From assembly GCA_963755755.1 (NCBI GenBank), contig CAVWLJ010000014.1, positions 248,001 to 312,000 on the forward strand: a DNA stretch of 64,000 bases. Direction: 5' to 3'. How positions within the stretch are numbered: position 1 is the first letter of the stretch; the number at the start of each line of letters is the position of its first letter. A program made the translations under genes and the position numbers. Positions 35,993 through 45,350 of the stretch are shown piece by piece. The notes under the pieces are model-generated. The model ran no database searches and was not told the DNA's origin. It saw nothing but the letters and a program-made list of their open reading frames with translations. Origin of the DNA: DATKNA01 sp963755755 (lineage in GTDB: Bacteria > Actinomycetota > Actinomycetes > Actinomycetales > Kineosporiaceae).

Positions 35993-38352
35993 GCGCTGGC
36001 CGCCTCGGTCCGGCCGGTGCCCCCACGCGGGGCGGGCAGGGTCCGCGTCGTCAGCGGCGCGCTGACGGTGAAGCGGTCGAGCCAGTCCTCGAGCTCCCGC
36101 GGCGGCAGCGCCTTGGCGTAGAACCAGCCCTGGTGCACCTCGCAGCCGGCGCGCACCAGCTCGTCGGAGGTCTCGGAGTCCTCCACGCCCTCCGCGACCA
36201 TGCTCAGGCCCAGCGACTGGGCGAGCCTGATCGTGGAGCGGACGATGGCCAGCGCCCGCGGGTCGTCCTGCAGGTTCGTCAGGAACGACTTGTCGAGCTT
36301 GAGCTCGTCCACCGGCAGCTCACGGAGATAGGCCAGCGAGGAGTAGCCGGTGCCGTAGTCGTCCACCGCGATCCGGACCCCGGCCTCGCGCAGCCCGTTG
36401 AGGATGCGCTGGGCCCGGGTGCGGTCGCCCATGAGGAAGTCCTCGGTGATCTCGATCTCGAGCGCGTGCCCGTCCAGGCCGTGCTGCTCGAGCATCCCGA
36501 GCACGCGCTCGGGCAGGTCGAGATCGGTCAGCGAGGCGGCGGAGAGGTTGACCGCGACGGCGATGTCGCGTCCCTCCCGGCGCCATTGCCCCGCCTGCGT
36601 GATGGCCTGGTCGAGCACCGTCGCCGTGAGGTCCTGCATGAGGCCGGCGTGCTCGACGAGCGGGAGGAAGGAATCCGGGAAGAGCAGGCCGCGCTCCGGG
36701 TGCTGCCAGCGCACCAGCGCCTCCACCGTCTTCGCCCGGCCCGTCGCGCGGTCGACCTTGGGCTGGTAGTGCAGGACCAGCTGGTGCTCGGCGATCGCCG
36801 TCCGGAGCAGCTCGAGCGTGGCGAGCCGTTCGCCGGAGGCGAACGCGTCGTCCTCGATCCGGTAGGCGAAGGTGCCGAGGCGCTGCGTCTTGGCGTGGTA
36901 CATCGCGACGTCCGCCTGCCGCAACAGCGCGCTCAGTTCGGCGACACCGGCGGGCAGGACGGCGATCCCGACGCTCGCCTCGACGTGCACGGTGATCCCG
37001 TCGATGGGCATCGGCGCGGAGATCGCCCGGCGCACCTCCTCGGCCACCTCGGCGGCTGCGGCGGGCGTGGGCGGGGTGAGGACCAGGGCGAACTCGTCCC
37101 CGCCGAGTCGGACGACGAGCTCGGCCCGGGCCGGCACGAGGGCCTGCAGGCGCTTGCCGACGACCTGCAGCATCGCGTCGCCGGCGTGGTGGCCGAGGCT
37201 GTCGTTGATCTCCTTGAAGCGGTCGAGGTCGAGCAGGAGCAGGGCCACCGGGTCGGCCGCCTCGAGCGCGGCCAGCCGGCGAGGGACGGCGTCGTAGAGC
37301 GCGCGCCGGTTGCCGAGCCCGGTGAGCTCGTCGGTGAGCGCGAGTTCGCGGCTCTCGGCGAGAGACACGACCTCGCGGAAGGTCACCGTGAGCCGGGCGA
37401 GCGCGACGACGATCGTCATGGTGGCCAGGACGACGGTGGTGGGGTGCAGCTCGTTGCCCTGACCGAGGACGAGGAGCAGCAGTGCGGCGGCCGTCGACGC
37501 GACCGGGAGGGCGAGCAGCGCCCAGGTCGGGAGGGTCAGGCCCGAGGGGCGGTCGGCCCAGCCCGGGGCGAGCGCCATCACCACGGCGGCCAGCACCCAC
37601 AGGCCGTCCACGAGCTGGCCGGGCACGTACGTGCCGCGGGCGGTGGCGAAGAGGTAGGCCACGTCGGCGACGACGAACAGCAGCAGCCCGGCGGTGAGCA
37701 GCCAGGAACCCATCGGCGGGCGCCAGCGGTGCATCGCCAGCGTGACCGTCAGCAGCAGCAGCAGGATCAGGTCGAGCAGCGGGTACGCGGCCGTCGTCGC
37801 CACCGCGGCCCACGACCCCGCGTCCACCGTGAGGATCGGCCGGATCGCCAGGGCGGAGAGGAGGGCGCCGACGGCGAGGCCGCCGACGAGACCGTCGAGC
37901 CACAGGCTGGCGGGGATCCGCTCGGCCTGCCGGCGGATCGAGAGCAGCAGCGCGACGAAGACCAGCGGGTAGAACGCGAGGAACAACGCGTCGGCCACGG
38001 ACGGGAACGGCTGCACCGCGAGCGGTCGCACGAAGATCGTCCAGACGACGTTCCCGCTGCCGTAGACGGCCAACGCCGTCGGGAGCAGGAAGGACACCCA
38101 GGTACGGGTGGGCTGGGCCAGCACCCGCAGCAGGCAGATCGCCGCCGCGGCCTCGTACGCCGCGTTGTTCAGCACGCCGTCCAGCAGCAGGTTGTAGCCC
38201 GGCTCGGGCCGGACGCCCGGCACCGTGGTGAGCAGAAAGGCCACCGGGACGGCGAGGAGCAGCAGCGTCGGAACGGAACGACGTCGAGACGCGCGGGTGC
38301 TGCCGCCGTCGGCCGGTCCGGATGTCAGTGCGCGTTCCACGGAGTGCTCCAT
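35989..38352 (-). CDS. Membrane GGDEF-EAL protein (cyclic di-GMP turnover)
   Basis: Intact 787 residues. Nine or ten membrane helices (about 27-325) form an MHYT/MASE-like sensor. The diguanylate cyclase domain keeps GGDEF (417-421) in RLGGDEFAL and the upstream GNRRALYDA. The phosphodiesterase domain keeps EAL (544-546), EITEDF, DDYGTGYSSLAYL, KLDKSFL and VAEGVED. Both active sites look complete, so the protein may make and break cyclic di-GMP. It is followed by a coupled acetyltransferase gene. Confidence 0.92.
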   Translation of the reverse strand: MEHSVERALTSGPADGGSTRASRRRSVPTLLLLAVPVAFLLTTVPGVRPEPGYNLLLDGVLNNAAYEAAAAICLLRVLAQPTRTWVSFLLPTALAVYGSGNVVWTIFVRPLAVQPFPSVADALFLAFYPLVFVALLLSIRRQAERIPASLWLDGLVGGLAVGALLSALAIRPILTVDAGSWAAVATTAAYPLLDLILLLLLTVTLAMHRWRPPMGSWLLTAGLLLFVVADVAYLFATARGTYVPGQLVDGLWVLAAVVMALAPGWADRPSGLTLPTWALLALPVASTAAALLLLVLGQGNELHPTTVVLATMTIVVALARLTVTFREVVSLAESRELALTDELTGLGNRRALYDAVPRRLAALEAADPVALLLLDLDRFKEINDSLGHHAGDAMLQVVGKRLQALVPARAELVVRLGGDEFALVLTPPTPAAAAEVAEEVRRAISAPMPIDGITVHVEASVGIAVLPAGVAELSALLRQADVAMYHAKTQRLGTFAYRIEDDAFASGERLATLELLRTAIAEHQLVLHYQPKVDRATGRAKTVEALVRWQHPERGLLFPDSFLPLVEHAGLMQDLTATVLDQAITQAGQWRREGRDIAVAVNLSAASLTDLDLPERVLGMLEQHGLDGHALEIEITEDFLMGDRTRAQRILNGLREAGVRIAVDDYGTGYSSLAYLRELPVDELKLDKSFLTNLQDDPRALAIVRSTIRLAQSLGLSMVAEGVEDSETSDELVRAGCEVHQGWFYAKALPPRELEDWLDRFTVSAPLTTRTLPAPRGGTGRTEAASA

Positions 38353-38464
38353 CGGCCACGTGATCCGCTATTGCAGGGTTCGGGGGCAGACCGACGGCCG
38401 GTCGGGTGACGGCCGGAGGGCGGACGGGCGGCGGAGGTGGTAACCGCCGGGCTGGGGGTCCGGC

Positions 38465-39337
38465 TCAGGCGAGGCCGGAGAGCGCGATCGCGGCCGCCCC
38501 GGCCAGCACGGCCGCCACGCCGGTCACCTGCACGGGCCCGAGCCGCTCCCCGTGCAACCGGTGGGCCAGCACCACGGTCACCGCGGGGTAGGAGGACGCC
38601 AGGACGGCGACGAGGCTGACGAGGCCGGCCTGCGCGGCGACGGCGTAGGCCAGCGTCGCCCCGACGTCCAGGAGCCCGAGCATCGCCAGGCCCGGCAGGT
38701 CCCGGCCGCCGGGCAGCGGGTCGCGGCGCCGGTGCCGGCCGGGCCGGCGGGTGGGCGTCAGGGCGAGGACGGTGCAGGCGAGGGCGCTGACCCGCATACC
38801 GATCAACGTGGTCGGCACCGAGATCGCGCTGCCCCGGGCCAGGCACGAGATCTCGACCCCGAAGAGGACGGCGGCGAGCACGGCCAGGCCGATGGCGCGA
38901 CGGCGACCCGTCGCGGCACCGGCGCCAAGTTCGGGCCCTGCGGCCGCGACGACGCCGGCGAGTGCCACGGCCGCACCGACCAGGGCGAGGGGTCCCGGCC
39001 GCTCGCCGGCGAGCAGGCCGAGGACGACGGGCACGCAGGCGCCGGCGGCCGCGATCGGCGCGACGACCCCCATCGTCCCCACCGCCAGCGCCGTGTAGAA
39101 GGCGCCCATGGCCAGGGCCCAGCAGACACCCGCGGCTACGGACCAGGCCCACGGCCCGTCGGCCGTCGTCGTACCGGGGAGCGCGAGCAGGCCCAGGGCC
39201 AGCACGGCCGAGGCCGCCTGGGAACCGACCAGCACGTGCAGGGTGCGCAGGCGACGGCTCAGGGTCCCGCCGACGAAGTCCGAGGTCCCCCACAGGCCGC
39301 CGGCCAGCAGGGCGAGGCCGTCCGGCGCCGCGGTCAC
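38465..39337 (-). CDS. EamA/DMT-family transporter
   Basis: Intact 290 residues with ten membrane helices in two EamA repeats. ALLAGGLWGTSDFVGG starts the first; the second starts about 150 (IGLAVLAAVLFGVEISCLARG). It follows the amidase stop by 39 bp on the same strand, so it could be the last gene of that operon and export the product. The substrate is unknown. Confidence 0.85.
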   Translation of the reverse strand: MTAAPDGLALLAGGLWGTSDFVGGTLSRRLRTLHVLVGSQAASAVLALGLLALPGTTTADGPWAWSVAAGVCWALAMGAFYTALAVGTMGVVAPIAAAGACVPVVLGLLAGERPGPLALVGAAVALAGVVAAAGPELGAGAATGRRRAIGLAVLAAVLFGVEISCLARGSAISVPTTLIGMRVSALACTVLALTPTRRPGRHRRRDPLPGGRDLPGLAMLGLLDVGATLAYAVAAQAGLVSLVAVLASSYPAVTVVLAHRLHGERLGPVQVTGVAAVLAGAAAIALSGLA

Positions 39338-39376
39338 CGGGGCGTCCTCGGCACCGGGGGGAGGTGCCTTGAGTCC

Positions 39377-40831
39377 TCAGCCGGTGGTCACGGCGAAGGG
39401 CGCGTAGCCCGGCGGGTGCCGCGGCCACGGCCGCGCCCTCTCCCACTGCTCGGCCAGGTCGAGCAACCAGTCGTCGGCGTATCGGGGGGCGGTGAGCTGG
39501 ACGCCGAAGGGCACCGGCCCGATCATCCCCGCGGGCACCGCGACCACAGGATGACCGGTCAGGTTCTGCAGCTCGGTGGTGTACACCTCGGGCGGGATCC
39601 CGGTCGGCCGGCCGTCCGGGTGCCGCCACCCCTCCGCCGGGATCGCCGCGGCTCCGCTCGAGGGCGAGACCAGGACCCCGCCGCCGGCGAGGAGCCGGTC
39701 GAGGGCCGCGACCCGGTCGAACCGGCGGCGCCGGGCGCCGACGTACTCGTCGATCCCCACCCGCAGGCCGTACCCGAGGAGAGCGCGAGCCCCGGCGCTC
39801 ATCCGTTCGAGGTTCGCCTCGACGAAGCCACGGCCGAGCGCGGCCACGTGGTCCGCCGCGGCGAGGGTGACCCAGTCGTCGCCCGCATCCAGGTCGAGCC
39901 CGGCGCCGTCCGTTGGCAGCCGGACGACCTCGGCGTCCGGGAACACCCGGGCGAGGGCGTCGACGGCCGCCTCGAGCGCGGCGGCGACGTCGTCGGGCAG
40001 CGGTCCCATCGGCGCCGCGCGGTGCAGGACGAGCAGCCGCCGCGGCGGGCCGCTGACCGGCGACGCCGGGATGCCCGCGCCGGGCCACGCCTCCGGGTCA
40101 CCGGTTCCCGTCGGGCTGCCGGCGGCGCCGGCGCTGACGGCGAGCTGCAGCCGGACGTCGGCGACCGTCGTCCCGAGCGGACCCTCGACGGAGAGGTCCA
40201 GCCAGTCGGGCAGCGGCCCCCGCGGGAGCACGCCGAAGGAGGGCTTCAGCCCGACGAGCCCGCAGAAGCCCGCCGGGATCCGGACGGATCCGCCTCCGTC
40301 CGTCCCCGTCGCGAGCGGCACCATGCCGGCCGCCAGTGCGGCGGCGGATCCGCCGGAGGAGCCTCCCGGGGAGCTCGGCAGGTGCCAGGGGTTGCGCGTG
40401 ACGCCGGTCAGCGGGCTCGCGCAGTGCCCCTCGGTGGCGAACTCGGGCAGCGTCGACTTGCCGACGACGATCGCGCCGGCGGCCCGTAGCCGCGCCACCA
40501 CCAGGCCGTCGCGCTCCTTGGGCGGGGCGTCGGCGAGCAGCGTGGAGCCGGCGCGGGTGGGCAGGCCCGCGACGTCCTGCAGGTCCTTGACCAGCAGCGG
40601 GACGCCGGCCAGCGGCCCGGGGAGTTGCCCGGCGTCCAGGCGGCGGTCGAGGTCGGCCGCCTCCGCGAGCGCCCCGTCGGGCCGCAGCGCGCAGACGGCG
40701 TTGATCGGCCCGTCGAGCGCCTCGATCCGCCGCAGCGCCTCCGCCACGGCGTCGACGGCCCGGACCTCCCGCCGCCCGACCGCGCGTGCCACCCCGGCCG
40801 CCCCGGGCGGTGACTCCGGGTCGCCCGTCAC
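39377..40831 (-). CDS. Amidase (amidase-signature family)
   Basis: GTG 40831 overlaps the ureohydrolase stop. 484 residues. The Ser-cisSer-Lys triad is readable: Lys82 in VPLLVKDLQD, GGSSGGSAA (156-164) and nucleophile Ser182 in GTDGGGSVRIPAG. Amidases of this family hydrolyse various amides; the neighbours (ureohydrolase, NCS1 permease) suggest a ureide or guanidino-acid amide. The C-terminal GHPVVAVPAGMIGPVPFGVQLTA motif is normal. The exact substrate cannot be read. Confidence 0.9.
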   Translation of the reverse strand: MTGDPESPPGAAGVARAVGRREVRAVDAVAEALRRIEALDGPINAVCALRPDGALAEAADLDRRLDAGQLPGPLAGVPLLVKDLQDVAGLPTRAGSTLLADAPPKERDGLVVARLRAAGAIVVGKSTLPEFATEGHCASPLTGVTRNPWHLPSSPGGSSGGSAAALAAGMVPLATGTDGGGSVRIPAGFCGLVGLKPSFGVLPRGPLPDWLDLSVEGPLGTTVADVRLQLAVSAGAAGSPTGTGDPEAWPGAGIPASPVSGPPRRLLVLHRAAPMGPLPDDVAAALEAAVDALARVFPDAEVVRLPTDGAGLDLDAGDDWVTLAAADHVAALGRGFVEANLERMSAGARALLGYGLRVGIDEYVGARRRRFDRVAALDRLLAGGGVLVSPSSGAAAIPAEGWRHPDGRPTGIPPEVYTTELQNLTGHPVVAVPAGMIGPVPFGVQLTAPRYADDWLLDLAEQWERARPWPRHPPGYAPFAVTTG

Positions 40832-41799
40832 GGGCGGAGGGCCAGCAGCGCGAGGAGCTCGTAGACCACGTTCGCGGCGGCGATGGTCGTCAGCTCGGCG
40901 TGGTCGTAGGCGGGGGAGACCTCGACGACGTCGCCGCCGACCAGGTTCGCCCCGGCGAGACCCCGCAGGATCATCTGCAGCTCGCGCGTGGTGAGGCCGC
41001 CGGGCTCCGGCGTCCCGGTGCCCGGGGCGTGCGCGGGGTCGAGCACGTCGATGTCCACCGAGAGGTACACCGGACGCCGGCCGACCCGTTCGAGAAGCCG
41101 GTCGACGGCGGCGTCGGGCCCGGAGCGGGCGACGTCCATCGTGGTCACGGTGGCGAAGCCGAGCTCGCGGTCCGCCTCCATGTCGCCGGTCGAGTACAGC
41201 GGGCCGCGGATGCCCACGTGCGCCGAGGTCCCCAGGTCGAGCAGGCCCTCCTCGACGGCGCGGCGGAACGGCGTGCCGTGCGTGTACGGCGCGCCGAAGT
41301 AGGTGTCCCAGGTGTCGAGGTGGGCGTCGAAGTGGACCAGGGAGACCGGCCCGTGCCGCCCGGCCGTGGCACGCAGCAGCGGCAGTGAGAGGGAGTGGTC
41401 CCCGCCGATGACGACGAGGTGGTCGGCGCGGCCCAGCAGGCCGGACGCCGCCGCCTGCACCGCCGCCACCGCGGCGCCGATGTCGAACGGGTTGGCGGCG
41501 ACGTCGCCGGCGTCCGCCACCTGGTGCACCGACCACGGCTCCACCTGCAGGAACGGGTGGTACGGCCGGAGCAGCTTGCTCCCCGCGCGGACCCCGGACG
41601 GCCCGAACCGCGCCCCCGGCCGGTACGACACCGCCGAGTCGAACGGGATGCCGACGACGGCCACGGCCGCCGAGCCGACGTCGTCCAGCCGCGGCAGCCG
41701 CGCGAAGGTGTCGGGCCCGGCGAAGCGGGGGATCTCGCGGGCGTCCGGCGGGCCCACGGGTGCTGGCGCGGGCGGCCCGCTCGGTCCCTGGTCGCTCAT
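40828..41799 (-). CDS. Ureohydrolase (agmatinase/guanidinobutyrase family)
   Basis: ATG 41799, 323 residues, overlapping both neighbours by four bases. Manganese ligands are present: VIGGDHSLSLP (His), HFDAHLDTWD (DAHxD), and SVDIDVLDPAHAPGTGTPEP (DxD). The family removes urea from guanidino compounds (agmatine, guanidinobutyrate, guanidinopropionate, guanidine). NCS1 uptake and a PucR regulator point to a nitrogen-rich heterocycle or guanidino acid rather than the agmatine route. Confidence 0.9.
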   Translation of the reverse strand: MSDQGPSGPPAPAPVGPPDAREIPRFAGPDTFARLPRLDDVGSAAVAVVGIPFDSAVSYRPGARFGPSGVRAGSKLLRPYHPFLQVEPWSVHQVADAGDVAANPFDIGAAVAAVQAAASGLLGRADHLVVIGGDHSLSLPLLRATAGRHGPVSLVHFDAHLDTWDTYFGAPYTHGTPFRRAVEEGLLDLGTSAHVGIRGPLYSTGDMEADRELGFATVTTMDVARSGPDAAVDRLLERVGRRPVYLSVDIDVLDPAHAPGTGTPEPGGLTTRELQMILRGLAGANLVGGDVVEVSPAYDHAELTTIAAANVVYELLALLALRP

Positions 41800-42200
41800 G
41801 CACCCTCCGGCGCGCTGCTCAGGTGTTCGTGCACCGCCGTCCATGCCCCGTCGGAGTCGCGGCGGAACACGATGGTCTCCCGCTCGTCGAGCTCGTGCTC
41901 GCCGTCGGCGTCCTCCGTCGTGGTCCGCACCCGATGGGTGAAGACGACGACGCCCTCCGCGACCTCGTCGGCGCGCTGGTCGCTCGACTCGCAGGCCAGC
42001 ACCCGCCAGCCCGACGCCTCCCAGCCGGCCCACTCGCGCTCGTACTCCGCCCGCGAGCCGAGGAACGGCCCGGTCGGGAAGACGAACGTCGCGGCCGGGT
42101 CGAAGCAGGCGAAGTACCGCTCGCGGTCGTGGGTGGCGAACGCCGCGACGAGCTCGGCGGCGCACGCCAGGACGGTCCGCTCGGCGGGGCTGGAGTTCAC
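41796..42200 (-). CDS. SnoaL/NTF2-like (DUF4440) protein
   Basis: 134 residues, intact. AELVAAFATHDRERYFACFDPAATFVFPTG and FLGSRAEYEREWAGWE are the NTF2-like helix and hydrophobic cup; ETIVFRRDSDGAWTAVHEHLSS is the typical last strand. It overlaps both neighbours by four bases. It may act as a small accessory hydrolase/isomerase or a binding protein of the pathway; no catalytic residue was assigned. Confidence 0.8.
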   Translation of the reverse strand: MNSSPAERTVLACAAELVAAFATHDRERYFACFDPAATFVFPTGPFLGSRAEYEREWAGWEASGWRVLACESSDQRADEVAEGVVVFTHRVRTTTEDADGEHELDERETIVFRRDSDGAWTAVHEHLSSAPEGA

Positions 42201-43639
42201 CGCGCGGCCCCGGTGGCGGCGAGTGCGGCCTCACTGCGCTCGATGGCGGGGCGCTCGGCGGAGAGGTCGACGCCGCGGACGAGCAGCGCGTACAGCCCGC
42301 CGCCGACGATCATGCCGAGGATCCACGAGATGTCGACGCCCTGGAGCTGGGTCGCGCCCCAGCTCTCGTAGAAGCCGGGGATGTACGCGAACGGGAGCTC
42401 GACGAGGATCGCGACGAGGTAGGCGGTCACGCCGAACCGGTTCCACGTGCCGTAGATCCCGTTCGGCGTGAAGAGGTCCGTGATCGCGTAGTGGCCGTGC
42501 CGGAGCAGGAAGAAGTCGAGCAGGTTGATCGCCGTCCACGGCGCGAGCAGGTAGAGCATCGCGAGCAGGGCGTTGTTCAGGGAGCTGACGGCGTTCGTCA
42601 GCGCGAGGCCCGCGACCAGCCAGATCACGGCGAGGACGACGATCGTGACGACGCGCAGCCGGCGGGTCGGGGAGACCGGCCGGAAGGCGTCCATGGCCGT
42701 GACGACGGTGAGCATGCCGCTGTACGCGTTGAGCCCCATCGTCGCGACGAGCGCGAGCACGGAGAGGATCGCCAGGATGCTGCCGAGTGTGCCGACCACG
42801 TTGTTGCCCGCGTCGTGGATGCCGACCAGGGCGTCCTCGACGCCCAGCCGGGTGGCCATCCAGGCGCCGAGCGGGATGAGCCAGATCGGCGACCCGGCCG
42901 CGCCCCAGAACACCGAGGCGATGATGGTGCCGGTCGGCGTCTGCCGCGGCAGGTAGCGGGAGTAGTCCGAGACGTAGGGCGCGTACGTGATGTTGTAGGA
43001 CGCGGCGACCGTGAACATCGCGAGGAAACCGGCCCAGGTGAAGTCGGCCGCGGGCGGCGCCTTCCCGCCGCCGTGGCCGCTGATCACGCCGATCGTGAGC
43101 ACGAGCCAGAACGGGATCGAGACCCAGAACAGCACCTGGAACACCCGGTGCAACCAGTCGTGGCCGTAGACCGCGAGGACGGTGGCGAGCACGGTGATGA
43201 CGACGGCGATGAGGGTGGCGTTCCAGCCGAAGATCCCGGCCAGGCCCTCCTTGATGATGATGGTGTCGACCACGTTGAAGGCCAGGTAGGTGAACCCGGT
43301 GGCGATCAGCGGAAGGATCACGCCGCGGTAGCCGAACTGGGCGCGGCACTGGATCATCTGCGGCAGCCCGAGCTTGGGGCCCTGGGAGGCGTGCGCCGCC
43401 ATGAAGAGGGTGCCGAACAGGATGCCGAGGACGGCGGCGACCACGGTCCAGCCCAGCGAGAGGCCGACGAGCGGACCGACGAAGCCGATGGCGACGGTGA
43501 AGGGCTGGAAGTTCCCGAGGAACCAGAAGGGTCCCTGCATCCAGACCTTGCCGTGGCGCTCGGTCTCGGGGACGTAGTCGATGGAGCGGGTCTCGATGGC
43601 GCCGATGCGGGCGGGCTGGGTGAGTGCGGCCTCGGCCAT
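42197..43639 (-). CDS. NCS1-family permease (cytosine/purine/allantoin type)
   Basis: ATG 43639 behind AGAGGA; 480 residues, intact, twelve helices. FWFLGNFQPFTVAIGFVGP and PQMIQCRAQFGYRGVILPL are NCS1 hallmarks, and the Trp-rich MQGPFWFLGN loop precedes TM1. The family imports nucleobases, allantoin, hydantoins or vitamins by cation symport. It is the first gene of a chain of four genes with ATGA/GTGA overlaps, divergent from PucR (134-bp gap), so it should be induced by its substrate. Confidence 0.92.
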   Translation of the reverse strand: MAEAALTQPARIGAIETRSIDYVPETERHGKVWMQGPFWFLGNFQPFTVAIGFVGPLVGLSLGWTVVAAVLGILFGTLFMAAHASQGPKLGLPQMIQCRAQFGYRGVILPLIATGFTYLAFNVVDTIIIKEGLAGIFGWNATLIAVVITVLATVLAVYGHDWLHRVFQVLFWVSIPFWLVLTIGVISGHGGGKAPPAADFTWAGFLAMFTVAASYNITYAPYVSDYSRYLPRQTPTGTIIASVFWGAAGSPIWLIPLGAWMATRLGVEDALVGIHDAGNNVVGTLGSILAILSVLALVATMGLNAYSGMLTVVTAMDAFRPVSPTRRLRVVTIVVLAVIWLVAGLALTNAVSSLNNALLAMLYLLAPWTAINLLDFFLLRHGHYAITDLFTPNGIYGTWNRFGVTAYLVAILVELPFAYIPGFYESWGATQLQGVDISWILGMIVGGGLYALLVRGVDLSAERPAIERSEAALAATGAAR

Positions 43640-43773
43640 GCCGGGTCCTCTCAGTGGAACGAGCGCAGGGGGCGGGTGGCGTCCACTGTCCGGGCCGGGG
43701 ACCGTGCGGGCAATCGGTGCGCCGACGAATCGCACCGCTCCTTCTTGTGGTCCGCCACGAGGCACCATGGGGC

Positions 43774-45260
43774 ATGGCCCAGAGATCCACGGTCCCCCTC
43801 ACCGTCGAGGACCTCGTGCGGTCGCCCGCGCTCCAGCTCGTGGTGGTGGCCGGGGCCTCCGGGCTCGTCCGGCCCGTCGACTGGGCGCATGTCAGCGAGC
43901 TCGAGGACCCGACGCCATGGTTGCTCGGCCGCGAGCTGCTCATGACGACCGGCATGGCCGTTCCCAAGCCCGCCGGCCGGCAGCGGGCCTACCTGGAGCG
44001 GCTGGACGACGCCGGAGTGGCCGCGCTCGCACTCTCCGAGCAGCTGCACGTGCCCCCGCTGCACCCCGGCTTCCTCGCCGCGGCCGACGAGCGCGGCCTG
44101 CCGGTGCTCCGGGTGCCGCTCTCGGTGCCGTTCATCGCCATCGCGCAGGAGGTCGCCGCCGCCGTGCAGAGCGACATGCACCGGCGGCTGTCGGCGCAGC
44201 TGCACGTCTTCGGCGCGCTGCGGACGCTGGCCACCGAGGACCTCGGCGTCGGCGAGCTCTTCGCCCGGCTCGAGCGCCTCTCCGGGTACCGGCTCTACCT
44301 CTCCACCGCGTCCGGCCGGGCGCTCCTGCCGGAGGTTCCAGCGCCGCCGCCGGAGCTGACGTCGCTGCTGCCGGCGTCCTTCGAGGCCCCGCCCATCGTG
44401 GCGGGCGGGTACGTGCTCCCCGTGCCCGCGCCGGGCAACCCGGCCGGCTTCCTCCTCGCGCTGGAACGGCCGGGCGTGGCCGCCGCCGGGCTCGCCGTGG
44501 TCCAGCACATCGCGACGGTCGCGGCGCTGCAGCTCTCGATCCACCGGCACGAGCGGGAGACCCAGCGGCGTGAGGGCACCGAGACGCTCGGCGAACTGCT
44601 GCAGGGGGTGCTCGACCCGCCGTCCGCCCGGCGCCGCCTCGCCCGGCTGGGTTTCGACGGCAGCGAGGTGCGGCTCGCCGTCGTCCGCGGAGTCCGGCCC
44701 GGCACCGTCGTCGACGACGTCCGGGTGCAGCGCGGCCTCGACGGCAGCACGAGGGCCCCGCGCTCGTGCTGCGTCGCGGCCGCGAGGTCTACGTGCTGCT
44801 CGGTGTGCGCGACGACCTCGGCGCCCTGCTCGGCGACCGCGGCGATCTGGCCGTCGGGGTCAGCCGGCCGGTGCGCGCCGGCGAACCGCTCCTCGCCGCC
44901 CGCCGCGAGGCCTTGTGGGCGGTGCGGCGGGCGCCCGACGGCGGGGTGGTGCGCTTCGGGGAGGAGGCCGGCGGCTGGTGGCTGCCGGAGCAGCAGGAAC
45001 GCGTCGCGGCGCTGGTCGAGGACGTGCTCGGCACGGTCCTGCGGTACGACGCCGACCACGGCGGGCTGCTGGTGCCGAGCGCTCGCACCTGGCTGGCCCA
45101 CGACCGGCGGACCGGCGAGGCCGCATCGGCCCTGCACGTCCACCCCAACACGCTCGCCTACCGGATCCGCCGCTTCGAGGAGCTCTCGGGTCGCTCGCTC
45201 GCCTCGACGGCCGGTCTCGCGGAGGTCTGGCTCGCCCTGCAGGCCGTGGAGGACGACTGA
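43774..45260 (+). CDS. PucR-family transcriptional activator, frame broken once
   Basis: ATG 43774; about 495 residues after correction. The N-terminal PucR domain runs LTVEDLVRSPALQLVVVAG, WAHVSELEDPTPWLLGRELLMTTG. After GLDGSTRAP the frame breaks around 44755-44768, then LLRRGREVYVLLGVRDDLGAL and the C-terminal HTH_30, ASALHVHPNTLAYRIRRFEELSG. PucR proteins sense purine breakdown products and activate adjacent transport and catabolic genes; here the divergent permease operon is the obvious target. Confidence 0.88.
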
Positions 45261-45350
45261 GCGTCGTGCGCGCTCGACACGGCCGGGGGCGGCGCTCATC
45301 CTGACAGCACCGACGCGACGGCCGGGTCGTCGCGGGGAACGGAGGGCGGG

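Noticed and set aside
35245..38409. Plus-strand ORF of 1054 codons opposite the GGDEF/EAL gene
   Set aside because: Antisense shadow of an intact, motif-complete gene; composition Arg/Gly/Glu-rich with no domain.
38353..38464. Gap between the GGDEF/EAL and EamA genes
   Set aside because: Short Gly/Arg-coding-like GC stretch with no hairpin or motif that I could support.
42491..43945. Plus-strand ORF of 484 codons opposite the NCS1 permease
   Set aside because: Antisense of a well-conserved transporter; no family features.
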